Below, piece after piece: positions 8,328 to 17,127 of a stretch of 64,000 nucleotides of DNA; positions within the stretch are counted from its first letter, which is position 1; every line of letters starts with the position of its first letter. Location of the stretch: NCBI RefSeq assembly GCF_018070345.1, contig NZ_JAGPXX010000001.1:434001-498000 (forward strand), written 5' to 3'. Below the pieces are notes generated by a model. It was not told the DNA's origin, made no database searches, and saw nothing but the letters and a program-made list of their open reading frames with translations. Made by a program: the position numbers and the translations under genes. This stretch comes from Streptomyces sp. F63. Lineage in GTDB: Bacteria > Actinomycetota > Actinomycetes > Streptomycetales > Streptomycetaceae.

Positions 8328-10417
8328 CAGCCGATCTTCACGTTCCGGGTCTCGGTGGTCTGGTCCGTGTCGGAGGTCCGCACGGTGAGGGATGCCTTCC
8401 AGGTGCCTGTCATGGGGAGCTGGAACCCGGCGGCGGACCAGTGGCCCGCGCCGAGCCTGGCCAGCTTCACCGGAAGCGGTCCGATGTCCTCGGCGGGGAG
8501 GGTGAAGGCGAGCTTCACCTCGGCCGCGTCCAGTGGTTCGCCGTCCGGATCCTCCAGCCAGACATGGAGGCTGTTGCCGCAGGTGCTGGCGGGATCGAAG
8601 AGATGGAGTCCGGCTGTGCCGGCCCCCTCCTCGCCGCCGGTGTCGAAGGGAATGTCGAGCAGGACCGGCCGCCCGAACGCCGCAGGGCTGCCTGCGGAGG
8701 CGCGGACCGCCCGTGCCTCCGTACGGGCCGGTTCCGTGCTCGTCAGCGCGGTCGTGACGGCGAGCACGAGAGCGGCCACGCCCGCCTCGGCCAGCACCGA
8801 GCGGCGGAGCCGGGTCCGCTCCGGGTCGGCGTCGCGGGCCCGCCGCTCGCGGGCCGCTTGGAGGGCGGCCCGCTGGCGGGCGAGCTGGACGGCCCGCTCG
8901 GCGTCCACCGGAGCGGTGACGGAAGAGGCGCCGCCGGAGGCCGGCGCCGGCCGTTCGTCCCGCACCGTCTCCGGTGCGGGCTCCGGTTCGGCGCCGGGCG
9001 CCGGGACCCCGCCCGGCGCGGCCGCGGTGTGCTCCCGCCGCTCCTCGGCGGGGGCCGCGGGCCCGTCCGGCAGCAGGCCGATGCGCTGCCGGGACCAGCG
9101 GGCGAAGACCAGCATCAGGGCGACCAGCCCGGCCTTGGCCAGCAGCAGCCGTCCGAACGAGGTGGTGGTGAGGGCGTCCCACGAGCCCACCTGCCGCCAG
9201 GACTGGTACAGCCCGGTCGAGGCGAGCACCAGCACACTGCCGAGCGCCACCCGGGAGAACCGCAGCACCACCGGCCGTTCCGCCGCCGGTCCCCGGTGCA
9301 GCGTCAGCAGGAGTGCCGCCAGGCCGCCCAGCCAGAGCGCCACGGCCAGCAGATGGAGCATGTCCACCGGCACGGCCAGCCACGGCTGTGGACCGGTCGA
9401 CGCGTGCTCGGCGGCGGCCCAAGTGGCCGCCAGGCCGACGGCGACGACCACTCCGCCGGCCTTCGCGAGCCAGAAGCGCGGATTCCCGTGCCCTCGCACC
9501 GCCCCCTCTCCGTCGGCTTCCTCCCGGGGTCCCGCGGACCACTGGCCCGGGGAGACGAGGACCGCCACACCGAACGCGGCCACCGCGAGCAGCAGCAGCC
9601 GGGAGACGAGCGCGGTCCCGGCGGTCGTCGCCACCACGTCCCGCAGCGAACCCGGATCGAACATCGCGGTGAGTCCGCCGCCCTCGGTGTACGGCCCGCG
9701 CAGCAGAAGCAGCGCGAAGGTGGCCGCGGTGACCACGGCCCAGCCCCGCACCACCAGCCGCCGCAGCGCCGGTACGGAGGCCGTGGACGGCCGGCAGCTC
9801 AGGAGGAACGCGGCCCCGCCGACGAACAGGACGAAGCCCGCGTAGGCGGCGTACCGCGCGATGGCATGGAGAAGGCCGGTGAGTCCGCCGCCCGGCCGGT
9901 CGTCCGGCAGGGCCGCAGCGGTCGCCGAGGGGGCACCGACGGAGAAGGTGAACGCGCCCGAGACCGGATGGCCGTCGGCGGAGACGGCCCGCCAGGCGAC
10001 GGTGTAGGTGCCGTCGGGCAGCCCCGGCCGCAGGTCGACGCCGTGCCGGACGGTGCCGCCCGTGCCCAGGTCACGCGGCCCGCCGGTGTCGGCCCGCGAG
10101 GCGTCCGGGCCGAGCACCCGGATCGCGTCGCGGGACAGGGTGACGCTTTCGGAGAAGGTGAGCACCACCTCCTCCGGCGCCCGGTCGGCCACCGCACCCT
10201 GCCGCGGAGCGCTCCCGGTCAGCACGGCGTGCGCCGAAGCCGGGACGGCGCCGGCGAGCAGTACGCCGAGCAGGCCGAGGACGCCCAGCACGGCCGCCGC
10301 GCCGAACGGCAGCACGACGGCGGTGCGGCGGGCGTGCCCGGCGCGCCCGCCGCACGTGCCGGGCCCGGCAGCGGCGGTACGGGCGGCCGGGCGGCCCCGG
10401 CAGGGTGCGGAGGCCAT
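8327..10417 (-). CDS. CopC-CopD fusion copper transport protein with C-terminal YtkA-like domain
   Basis: A 696-residue membrane protein. After a signal segment, the CopC domain begins ASAHAVLTGSAP, whose first His is the expected N-terminal Cu(II) ligand, with a second ligand region SADGHPVSG. Residues 150-420 hold about eight membrane helices of the CopD domain. A charged, low-complexity cytoplasmic insert follows, then one more helix, and residues 560-690 form an exported beta-rich YtkA-like domain. The ATG lies 5 nt after the stop of ecuC, implying coupling. The family imports copper or hands it across the membrane. Confidence 0.88.
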   Translation of the reverse strand: MASAPCRGRPAARTAAAGPGTCGGRAGHARRTAVVLPFGAAAVLGVLGLLGVLLAGAVPASAHAVLTGSAPRQGAVADRAPEEVVLTFSESVTLSRDAIRVLGPDASRADTGGPRDLGTGGTVRHGVDLRPGLPDGTYTVAWRAVSADGHPVSGAFTFSVGAPSATAAALPDDRPGGGLTGLLHAIARYAAYAGFVLFVGGAAFLLSCRPSTASVPALRRLVVRGWAVVTAATFALLLLRGPYTEGGGLTAMFDPGSLRDVVATTAGTALVSRLLLLAVAAFGVAVLVSPGQWSAGPREEADGEGAVRGHGNPRFWLAKAGGVVVAVGLAATWAAAEHASTGPQPWLAVPVDMLHLLAVALWLGGLAALLLTLHRGPAAERPVVLRFSRVALGSVLVLASTGLYQSWRQVGSWDALTTTSFGRLLLAKAGLVALMLVFARWSRQRIGLLPDGPAAPAEERREHTAAAPGGVPAPGAEPEPAPETVRDERPAPASGGASSVTAPVDAERAVQLARQRAALQAARERRARDADPERTRLRRSVLAEAGVAALVLAVTTALTSTEPARTEARAVRASAGSPAAFGRPVLLDIPFDTGGEEGAGTAGLHLFDPASTCGNSLHVWLEDPDGEPLDAAEVKLAFTLPAEDIGPLPVKLARLGAGHWSAAGFQLPMTGTWKASLTVRTSDTDQTTETRNVKIG

Positions 10418-10422
10418 GCCGG

Positions 10423-10884
10423 TCAGTGCTTCTTCATCGTGGGGTTGTGGGTGGCGGCCTTCACCGGAAGCGTCACCTCAAGGGGATCCGACTCGGCGAA
10501 GTGGAGCGTCACGGAGACCTTCTCCCCCACGGCCGGCTTGTGCTTGAGCTCCTTGAACATGATGTGGTTCGCCCCGCGCTTCAGGACGAGCTCGCCGTTC
10601 GCCGGCACCTCGAACGACTTGACCTGCTGCATCTTGCCGTCCTTGGTGCGGTGCAGCTCCACGTCGTCGGAGATGTCGCTGGTGGCGTGGGTGAGCCGGT
10701 CGGCGGTGTCACCGGTGTTGGTCACCGTGAGGAATCCGCCGGCCATGTCGGGCATGACGGGCTCGGGGACGTAGCCGCCCTTCGTGCCGAGTTCGGGCCC
10801 GGTGGCGCAGCCGGTCAGGGAGAGCGCGGTACCGAGCACCAGGGCGGCGCTGAGGGCGGTGGTGGTGATGGTGCGGCGGTTCAC
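10423..10884 (-). CDS. ecuC: PCuAC-domain copper chaperone lipoprotein (ECuC-like)
   Basis: A 153-residue lipoprotein with lipobox LSLTGC. The PCuAC domain carries the Cu(I)-binding residues as ELHRTKDGKM and, 20 or so residues later, the HxM pair in ANHIMF. It should bind copper outside the membrane and pass it to Sco or to cuproenzymes. The GTG start at 10884 overlaps the stop of sco (GTGA). A His/Met-containing tail (THNPTMKKH) could be a second copper site. A longer reading frame upstream belongs to the overlapping sco gene in another frame. Confidence 0.9.
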   Translation of the reverse strand: MNRRTITTTALSAALVLGTALSLTGCATGPELGTKGGYVPEPVMPDMAGGFLTVTNTGDTADRLTHATSDISDDVELHRTKDGKMQQVKSFEVPANGELVLKRGANHIMFKELKHKPAVGEKVSVTLHFAESDPLEVTLPVKAATHNPTMKKH

Positions 10885-11570
10885 GGGGTCTCTCCCTTGA
10901 GGAGCTTGGGCAGGTCTCGGGTGTAGTCGTCGACAGTGGTGTCCTCGCCGTAGAGGACGTGGGCCTTGTCGTCCTCCGGGGAGAACGCGAGGACTTGGGC
11001 GCCGTGGGTGGAGACGATGTCGCCGTTCTCGTCCTTGGTCGGCGGGGCGATGCCGATGCCGACACTGCGCGCGGCGGCCTGGATGGCGTCGAAGTCGCCG
11101 GTCAGGCCGATGAAGTCGGGGTCCTGGCCGCGCAGCCACGCGCCGAGCCGCTCCGGGGTGTCCCGTTCGGGATCGGAGGTGACGAAGACGACGCGCAGGT
11201 CCTTCCGCTGGTCCGCGGGCAGTGCCTTGGCGGCCACGGCGATGTTGCTCATCGTCAGCGGGCAGACGTCGGGGCAGTGGGTGTAGCCGAAGTAGAGGAG
11301 CGTGGGGCGCCCCTTGGTCTCCTTGGCCAGGTCGTACTTCCGGCCGGACGTGTCCGTGAGAACCAGGTCCGGCTTCTCGAAGGGGTTGTCGAGAACGGTC
11401 GCGGCCTTGGCGGGCTCCGCGGAGACGTCCGCGGCTTTCCCGGCGCTGCCGTCGCCGCCACTGCCGCACGCGGTGAGGGCGAGCGCGGCGGCGACGGCGA
11501 GCAGGCTGCCGCGCCACAGGGATGTCCGCCTCCCGCCGCGTGGGCGGGTGAGGCGTTGGGTGGTTGGCAT
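10881..11570 (-). CDS. sco: Sco1/SenC-type copper chaperone lipoprotein
   Basis: A 229-residue thioredoxin-fold protein with lipobox LALTACG. It has the Cu-binding CxxxC motif in YTHCPDVCPLTMSN (near residue 100) and a candidate copper-ligand His in KAHVLYGEDTT near residue 205. Sco proteins insert copper into cytochrome c oxidase or, in Streptomyces lividans, into GlxA. It is the first of four overlapping genes (sco, ecuC, copCD, dtpA). Start ATG 11570 begins a normal basic, hydrophobic signal. Confidence 0.93.
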   Translation of the reverse strand: MPTTQRLTRPRGGRRTSLWRGSLLAVAAALALTACGSGGDGSAGKAADVSAEPAKAATVLDNPFEKPDLVLTDTSGRKYDLAKETKGRPTLLYFGYTHCPDVCPLTMSNIAVAAKALPADQRKDLRVVFVTSDPERDTPERLGAWLRGQDPDFIGLTGDFDAIQAAARSVGIGIAPPTKDENGDIVSTHGAQVLAFSPEDDKAHVLYGEDTTVDDYTRDLPKLLKGETP

Positions 11571-11894
11571 AGGGGTCTTTCCGGTGGGTCGTGTCGTGTC
11601 ACGTGGTACGGCCCGCTGGATCGCCCGGTGGACCCGGTGCGGCCCGCAAGGGGAACGGCGGTCACCGGCGTGGACGCCGGAGGCCGCACATACCGCGGCT
11701 GCCGCACCGGTGGGACACCGGCGATGCCGGGACGCGGAGACCGTGGCCGGTGCGTCGTTCTTGAACCGGCCATCGGGCGCGTCGGGCGCGTGAAGGAGGC
11801 GTGAGAGGAGACGCTCACCGACAGGGACAGCGAGCGACTCGAACGCACGTACGGTGACGCGCGGATCCCGGCGTCTGCCGGCGGAACCGCCGCG
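11571..11894. other. 324-bp gap upstream of the copper operon
   Basis: It separates sco from the membrane-protein gene on the same strand and must hold the sco promoter. No operator could be identified by eye, and no gene is supported. Confidence 0.6.
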
Positions 11895-12692
11895 TCAGGC
11901 CGCCGCGCGGAAGTCCGGCGGACCCCTCCTGCTGACGGAGTGCCTCAGGTACAGCGGCCGCGGACGCCCCGGTTCGTCCCCGCGCACGCGGCGCGCGCGC
12001 ACCCGCGGACCGCCGGCACCGGGCAGCCCGGCGACCAGCGCCCGGGCCAGCCCGACGGCGGCACGCAGCGACCGGACGAGCGCCCCCTCGGCCAGCCCCT
12101 GCACGGAGAGCCGTACGAGACGGAACAGTGCCGCCTCCCCCCGCCGCAGCAGCAGTCCGAGCAGGACCGCCGCCAGCAGGTGGGCCAGCAGCATCTCCGG
12201 CGACGGCACCAGCGAGGCCGGGAGAGCCCCGTGCGCGCCGGTCCCGCCGGGAGCCCCGCCGACGGCCGCGAGCGCGCCGGGGTCGATGCCCGCAGCGGTC
12301 ACCACGTGGTGGGCCTCGGCGGCCGACAGAGGACGTCCGCCCTCACCGCACAGCAGCCGCGCGGCGAGCGCCGTCACGGAGTCGGACGCGGTGCCGTCCG
12401 CCGGAGCGGCCGCCGGCCCGGCGAGTTGCTGGGCGTATCCGAAGAGCGTGTGCAGCAGCACCTGCCCGGCTCCCAGCGCCGCGGCGATGCCCGCCAGCGA
12501 ACGCTCGCGGCCCGCGAGCAGAGCGGCAACCGCGGAGACGGCGAGAAAGCCCCCGCCCAGCGCCCACAGCGGGACCACGGCGTGGGAGGCGAGCGTGTGG
12601 CCGGCCGCGGACAGCACGACGCAGACCGCGGCGAACACCGCGGCCCTCACCAGGCGCAGGCCTGTGCCGGCGTGTGCTGTGAATCCAGACAT
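11895..12692 (-). CDS. Integral membrane protein of unknown function
   Basis: A 265-residue protein with five or six hydrophobic segments, most in residues 10-110 (LVRAAVFAAVCVVLSAAGHTL and following) and one near 195 (LLAHLLAAVLLGLLLRRGE). The C-terminus is an Arg-rich cytoplasmic tail. His residues occur near predicted membrane ends. It lies upstream of and on the same strand as sco and could belong to the copper-handling group, but the 324-bp gap argues against a shared transcript. ATG 12692 was chosen because the upstream extension is Gly/Arg-rich shadow sequence. No family name could be assigned. Confidence 0.75.
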   Translation of the reverse strand: MSGFTAHAGTGLRLVRAAVFAAVCVVLSAAGHTLASHAVVPLWALGGGFLAVSAVAALLAGRERSLAGIAAALGAGQVLLHTLFGYAQQLAGPAAAPADGTASDSVTALAARLLCGEGGRPLSAAEAHHVVTAAGIDPGALAAVGGAPGGTGAHGALPASLVPSPEMLLAHLLAAVLLGLLLRRGEAALFRLVRLSVQGLAEGALVRSLRAAVGLARALVAGLPGAGGPRVRARRVRGDEPGRPRPLYLRHSVSRRGPPDFRAAA

Positions 12693-12893
12693 GGCGGACT
12701 CATCATCGCACCGCACCCGCGTGCCGCCTCCGCCAGGGTGGGTGGTGCGGATGCGTCCGCCGGCCGGGCCGGCGCGCCCCCGCGCCCCCGGGCACACCGC
12801 CGAACGAGCGGAGTGCCGTACGCCCCAGGCTTATCGCGGAAGGGCCCGGGCAATACGTAGCGGTACGTCGAGCCGCAGCCAGGAGGCCGCAGC

Positions 12894-13553
12894 ATGAGCA
12901 TCTGGTGGTCACTCCACTTGCGGCGCGAGGCGGCCAGCGTGCCGCTGGCCCGCCGGCTTCTCGTCGGCACGATGGAGACCGCCGGGGTGCACCCCGAGAC
13001 GTCCTTCGAACTGTCCGTCGCGCTCTCCGAGGCCTGCGCCAACGCGGTGGCGTACGGGGGTGAGGCCGCCGCGGATCCGGCGGACGGACGGTACCGCGTC
13101 ACCGCGTACCTGGACGGTGAGAAGTGCCGTATCGAGGTCGCCGACTCGGGCCCCGGCTTCCCGGCCGCCCGCGCCGGGTCCGCCGGGTCCGCCGGATCCG
13201 CCGGCCGTCGCCGCAGCCGGGCCGGGCGGCCGGAGAACGAGCAGTCCCCGCCGAGCGCGGGCCACGCAGGCCACACCGGCCCCACGGACCGCCTCGGGTG
13301 GGCCGGCCCCGCCGCCCACCGCACCGGCCGCAGGGAACACATCGGTCACCGCGAGCGCCCGGAGCGTCCGGAGCACGCCGAGCACGCCGAGCACGGCCGC
13401 GGCCTGCTGCTGATCGCGTCCCTCGCCGACCACGTCCACGTCCGGAACCGGCCGGGCCGGGGCGCGGTCGTCTGCTTCAGCAAGATGCTCAAGTGGCAGG
13501 ACGGGGCCCGGGTCACGGGCGGCCCGCTGGCCGGCCCCGTCCTCAGCCCGTGA
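12894..13553 (+). CDS. HATPase_c anti-sigma/serine-kinase-like protein with long low-complexity insert
   Basis: A 219-residue GHKL ATPase of the RsbW/SpoIIAB-like group. The N box is LSEACANAVAYGG (near 43-55), the G1 box is VADSGPGFPA (near 83-92) and the G2 region is GRGLLLIASLAD (near 167). Between G1 and G2, where the family normally has about 20 residues, there are about 70 residues rich in Ala, Gly, Arg and His-Ala-Glu repeats. RBS AGGAGG precedes ATG 12894. Such proteins bind sigma factors or phosphorylate anti-anti-sigma partners; no partner gene is adjacent. Confidence 0.85.
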   Translation: MSIWWSLHLRREAASVPLARRLLVGTMETAGVHPETSFELSVALSEACANAVAYGGEAAADPADGRYRVTAYLDGEKCRIEVADSGPGFPAARAGSAGSAGSAGRRRSRAGRPENEQSPPSAGHAGHTGPTDRLGWAGPAAHRTGRREHIGHRERPERPEHAEHAEHGRGLLLIASLADHVHVRNRPGRGAVVCFSKMLKWQDGARVTGGPLAGPVLSP

Positions 13554-13567
13554 GCTCCGCCGCCGAG

Positions 13568-13595
13568 CCGGGGGCCCGTGCCACCGGGCCCCCGG
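13568..13595. terminator. Bidirectional terminator hairpin
   Basis: A perfect 11-bp stem (13568-13578 with 13585-13595, CCGGGGGCCCG/CGGGCCCCCGG) with a 6-nt loop lies in the 54-bp space between two convergent genes. Confidence 0.65.
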
Positions 13596-13607
13596 GTGCT
13601 CGGCCCG

Positions 13608-15083
13608 TCAGCCCTTCAGCCGCGCCATCCAGGACTCCACCCCGGCGGAGGAGCGCGGCAGGGCGGCGGAGAGGTTCCGGTTGCCGTCCTCGGTGACCAG
13701 GATGTCGTCCTCGATACGGACGCCGATGCCGCGGTACTCGGCCGGCACGGTCAGGTCGTCCGCCTGGAAGTACAGCCCGGGTTCGACGGTGAGGCACATC
13801 CCCGGCTCCAGCGTGCCGTCCACGTAGGTCTCGGTCCGCGCCAGCGCGCAGTCGTGCACGTCCATGCCCAGCATGTGCCCGGTGCCGTGCAGGGTCCAGC
13901 GGCGCTGCAGCCCCAGCTCCAGCACCCGCTCGACGGGGCCCTCGACGAGCCCCCACTCGACGAGCTTCCCGGCGAGCACCCGCTGTGCCGCGTCGTGGAA
14001 GTCGCGGTACTTGGCCCCGGGGCGCACGGCGGCGATCCCCGCCTCCTGGGCCTCGTACACGGCGTCGTAGATCTTCCGCTGGAGGCCGGTGAAGCGGCCG
14101 TTGACGGGGAGCGTACGGGTGACGTCCGCGGTGTAGAGGGTGTGCGTCTCCACGCCCGCGTCCAGGAGCAGCAGTTCCCCGGAGCGCACGGGGCCGTCGT
14201 TGCGGACCCAGTGCAGGGTGGTCGCGTGAGGGCCCGCGGCGCAGATCGAGCCGTAGCCGACGTCGTTGCCCTCGACCCGGGCGCGCAGGAAGAAGGTGCC
14301 CTCGATGTAGCGCTCGGAGGTGGCCTCGGCCCGGTCGAGGACCTTCACGACGTCCTCGAAACCGCGCACCGTCGAGTCCACGGCCTTCTGCAGTTCGCCG
14401 ATCTCGAACGCGTCCTTCACCAGCCGGAGTTCACTGAGGAAGACCCGGAGTTCCTCATCGCGCCCGGCGTCGAGCCGGTCGGCGAGGGCGGCTTCCAGGC
14501 CCTGGTCGTGGCCGCGGACGAGGCGGACGGGGCCGGCCTGCTCCGCCAGTTCGCCCGCGGCCTTCCGGACGTCGCGGCAGGGCAGCCCGAGCCGCTGCTC
14601 GTTCTCCGCGAGGCTGTACCGGCGGCCCACCCAGAGCTCACCCTGCCCGTCCAGCCAGAACTCACCGTTCTCCCGGTCGGAACGGGGCAGCAGATACAGC
14701 ACGGCCTGGTGCCCGCCGTCCGCCGCTGGCTCCAGGACGAGTACGCCGTCCTCCGACTGGTCACCGGTCAGATGGGCGTACTCGGTGCCGGCCCGGAACG
14801 GGTACTCGGTGTCGTTGGAGCGGGTCCTGAGATTGCCCGCGGGAATGACCAGCCGCTCGCCGGGGAAGCGCCGGGAGAGCGCGGAGCGGCGGCGGGCCGT
14901 CTCGGCTGCCTGCGGCAGCGGTTCCAGGCCCCGCAGCTCCGTGTCGGCCCAGCCGTTGCGCATATGGGCGGCGAGTTCGTCGGAGACGGCCGGGTAGAGG
15001 CCGTTCTTGCGTTGCTTGATCGGCTGGTGGTCGCCCGCCGGGGCGGTTTCGCTCTGCTGGGCCGGTACGGGCTGCTCGGTCAC
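13608..15083 (-). CDS. pepP: Xaa-Pro aminopeptidase (aminopeptidase P, M24B)
   Basis: A 491-residue cytosolic metallopeptidase that removes N-terminal residues before proline. Residues 60-200 are the creatinase/AMP N-domain, which includes NDTEYPFRAGTEYAHLTG. The pita-bread catalytic domain carries all five metal ligands: DAG and TADVTRT (two Asp), HGTGHMLGMDVHD (His), TVEPGLY (Glu) and GVRIEDDIL (Glu). The GTG start at 15083 follows CAAGGAGG. It is single-copy in this window and transcribed alone, convergent with the HATPase gene. Confidence 0.96.
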   Translation of the reverse strand: MTEQPVPAQQSETAPAGDHQPIKQRKNGLYPAVSDELAAHMRNGWADTELRGLEPLPQAAETARRRSALSRRFPGERLVIPAGNLRTRSNDTEYPFRAGTEYAHLTGDQSEDGVLVLEPAADGGHQAVLYLLPRSDRENGEFWLDGQGELWVGRRYSLAENEQRLGLPCRDVRKAAGELAEQAGPVRLVRGHDQGLEAALADRLDAGRDEELRVFLSELRLVKDAFEIGELQKAVDSTVRGFEDVVKVLDRAEATSERYIEGTFFLRARVEGNDVGYGSICAAGPHATTLHWVRNDGPVRSGELLLLDAGVETHTLYTADVTRTLPVNGRFTGLQRKIYDAVYEAQEAGIAAVRPGAKYRDFHDAAQRVLAGKLVEWGLVEGPVERVLELGLQRRWTLHGTGHMLGMDVHDCALARTETYVDGTLEPGMCLTVEPGLYFQADDLTVPAEYRGIGVRIEDDILVTEDGNRNLSAALPRSSAGVESWMARLKG

Positions 15084-15413
15084 GGTTTCCTCCTTGAACG
15101 GGACCTTCTCCCATCGTATGGGCGGCGGGAAGGGCGCAGGAGGGGCAGGAGCGAAGGTCCCTCCCCGGGCGCGGGGAGTCGGGCCATGGCCGCCGGGACG
15201 GTGCGGCGACGGCCGTGGGGACGGCTGTGGGGACGACTGCGGGAGGGGCCCGGGGCCCGGTGGGGCCGCCGCGGGGTGGCATCGCGAGGCAGGGCATTAT
15301 GGCGGTGTGCCGGAGTCATCGGACTGATTTCGGCCACTTTCCGTGAACATGACGCACGCACGGTTGCCGCCCGGGTGTTGCGGATCCCGCGCCGCCCGCC
15401 CGTTCTGTGGAGA

Positions 15414-15450
15414 CACATCCGCTGGGCGGCATATGCCGGAGGCGGATGTG
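15414..15450. repeat. Nested inverted repeat
   Basis: The outer arms CACATCCGC (15414-15422) and GCGGATGTG (15442-15450) are perfectly complementary and enclose the 12-bp palindrome CGGCATATGCCG (15427-15438). It could be an operator or a cruciform; no coding role. Confidence 0.45.
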
Positions 15451-15535
15451 CCGGCCGATCCGCCGACCCCGGGCGCGGCCGCGTATCACGATGAACAGGG
15501 AGATACGTCGGCTTGCCCCGCCAAAGGTGTCAAGC

Positions 15536-15610
15536 GTGACAGAACATCTCCGAAGAGCTCGGATGCGCACAATCGGCTTACCCGTGTCGTCCTCGGGTCA
15601 GCGGGTTTGA
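15536..15610 (+). CDS. Possible 24-residue small ORF
   Basis: GTG start, stop TGA at 15608. The predicted product is VTEHLRRARMRTIGLPVSS followed by five residues, basic and soluble. No clear Shine-Dalgarno sequence is present (GTGTCAAGC precedes). It lies alone in a 1-kb non-coding stretch and could be a leader peptide or chance. No family is recognised. Confidence 0.2.
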   Translation: MTEHLRRARMRTIGLPVSSSGQRV

Positions 15611-16116
15611 CGAGGCTCGGAGGACTGCTACGTTTGGCCGGAAAACGACGTGCTCCGGTCGATGCGCGGTCGACTGAGGCTCGTCGGCAACGCGTCATGT
15701 CCACTGCGGCGGGTACGTACTCGGCAGAGGGGGCGAGGGCGGTTCGGGCGCGCCGGAACCCGGCGGAGGCCGGGCGCGTCCTAGCCTGGGAACGCCGCTC
15801 TCCCACTCGTGAGCGGACAGGTGGGGGGCACCTCGCCACTGGGGGGCACGGGGGCGGCACGCGCCGAACGGGCGCCACCCCATGCCATGCTCCACGCCGG
15901 CCGGCGATGTGATGCGCTGATCCACGCACAGTCAGGTGTGTTCCGCGCGGCGCGACGGGCCGGGTCCCGAGCGCGCGGTGACCGCAGTGCCAGCAGTTCG
16001 GTGTGCAGTTCCACTCCAGGTAGTTGCCAGACAGTTGCTCCACTGCTCCACGCAGTCAGACACAGTTCCACGCGACGGAAACAGCCCTCGGCGTTAACGG
16101 AAAGGAACGAGCGCTC

Positions 16117-16803
16117 ATGCGCGAGATCCCCGGAATGCGACGCAGGCTCCTGCTCAAGCGCAGGCGCGGCGGAAGGTCGGTCATGCTCGACGCGGCACTG
16201 ACCTGCGCCACCGAGTGGCGGTGGCCGGTACTGCCCGGCGTGGGCACCCAGCCGGGAAGAGGCGGCACAGTGCACTGTGCCTGCCCGCATCCCGACTGCG
16301 TTGTTCCCGGCGCCCACCCCTTCGACCCCGGGCTGCTGGCGGCGACCACCGACGCCCGCATGGTGCGCTGGTGGTGGACCAACCGCCCCTCCGCGCCGGT
16401 GATCCTGGCGACCGGGGGCCGCGCCCCGTGCGCCGTCAGCCTGCCGGCGGTCGCGGGCGCCGAGGCGGTGGCCGAACTGGGGCGGATGGGGGTCCGGCTG
16501 GGGCCGGTCGTCGCCACCCCGTCCCGCTGGGCGCTGCTCGTGGCGCCGTACTCGCTGCCGGAACTGGGCGAACTGCTCTACAGCCAGGACTGGGTGCCGG
16601 GTTCGCTGCGCTTCCACGGTGAGGGCGGCTATCTGGCCCTGCCGCCCTCGGACACCGGCGCCGGGCAGGTCCGCTGGGAGCGGGCCCCGCTGCGGGAGGC
16701 GGGCGGGCCGTGGCTGCCACGGGTGGAGGCCGTTGTGGAAGCGCTGGTGGAGGCGAGCGCGGGGACGGGGACTCCTGGCGGCGGCAGCCGTCTGCCCTAC
16801 TGA
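16117..16803 (+). CDS. Bifunctional DNA primase/polymerase-like (prim-pol N-terminal domain) protein
   Basis: A 228-residue protein. Residues 20-200 resemble the prim-pol domain found on actinobacterial and plasmid replication proteins: ALTCATEWRWPVLPGV at the start, the Cys-containing CACPHPDCVVPGAHPFDPG, then WWWTNRPSAPVILATG and a C-terminal LRFHGEGGYLALPPSD. The helicase part of full-length replication proteins is absent, so it is a stand-alone domain. The catalytic acidic pair is not obvious, so activity is doubtful. ATG 16117 follows AAAGGAACGAG. It is a conserved chromosomal gene type in Streptomyces; its role is unknown. Confidence 0.75.
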   Translation: MREIPGMRRRLLLKRRRGGRSVMLDAALTCATEWRWPVLPGVGTQPGRGGTVHCACPHPDCVVPGAHPFDPGLLAATTDARMVRWWWTNRPSAPVILATGGRAPCAVSLPAVAGAEAVAELGRMGVRLGPVVATPSRWALLVAPYSLPELGELLYSQDWVPGSLRFHGEGGYLALPPSDTGAGQVRWERAPLREAGGPWLPRVEAVVEALVEASAGTGTPGGGSRLPY

Positions 16804-17127
16804 GCCCTCTGATCGCCGTCGGCGCCACGCGCCGAGGTTCCGGTCCGTCGTGCGGGGAGGACGCCGGCGGGCCCTGTGCCGGGCGGCGGCGGGGAGTTGG
16901 CCGCCGTTCCCCGGTGAGCAGGGGACCGGGCGGGCCGCCCACGGCTGCGGGCAGGAAAACGCCCGGTCGCTGGCGACGGGGGATGCACCAGCGACCGGGC
17001 TCCTAGAACCGTAACAAGAGATCGGCCGTTCGCAAATTCGATCGCGAGAATCGGAGGGCGAATTTACTGCTCGGTAGAAGTTGATGTGACAGACATCACT
17101 TCTTCTCTAACGGGCCGCCATCTCCCG
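16804..17127. other. 324-bp convergent intergenic region
   Basis: It contains the hairpin described at 16961-17000 and an A/T-richer stretch (17000-17110) without a gene. Confidence 0.6.
16961..17000. terminator. Terminator hairpin
   Basis: A perfect 13-bp stem (16961-16973 with 16988-17000, GCCCGGTCGCTGG/CCAGCGACCGGGC) with a 14-nt loop lies between convergent genes. Confidence 0.65.

Larger units (their letters stand above)
15084..16116. other. 1.03-kb intergenic region with palindromes and CAGTT repeats
   Basis: No long gene is supported on either strand. It contains a nested palindrome (15414-15450), a 24-codon ORF at 15536-15610 and, from about 15985 to 16070, repeated CAGTT/TCCAC words just before the prim-pol gene. 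Composition is slightly less GC-rich from 15480 to 15700 than in the flanks. The promoters of pepP and of the prim-pol gene must be here. Confidence 0.6.
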
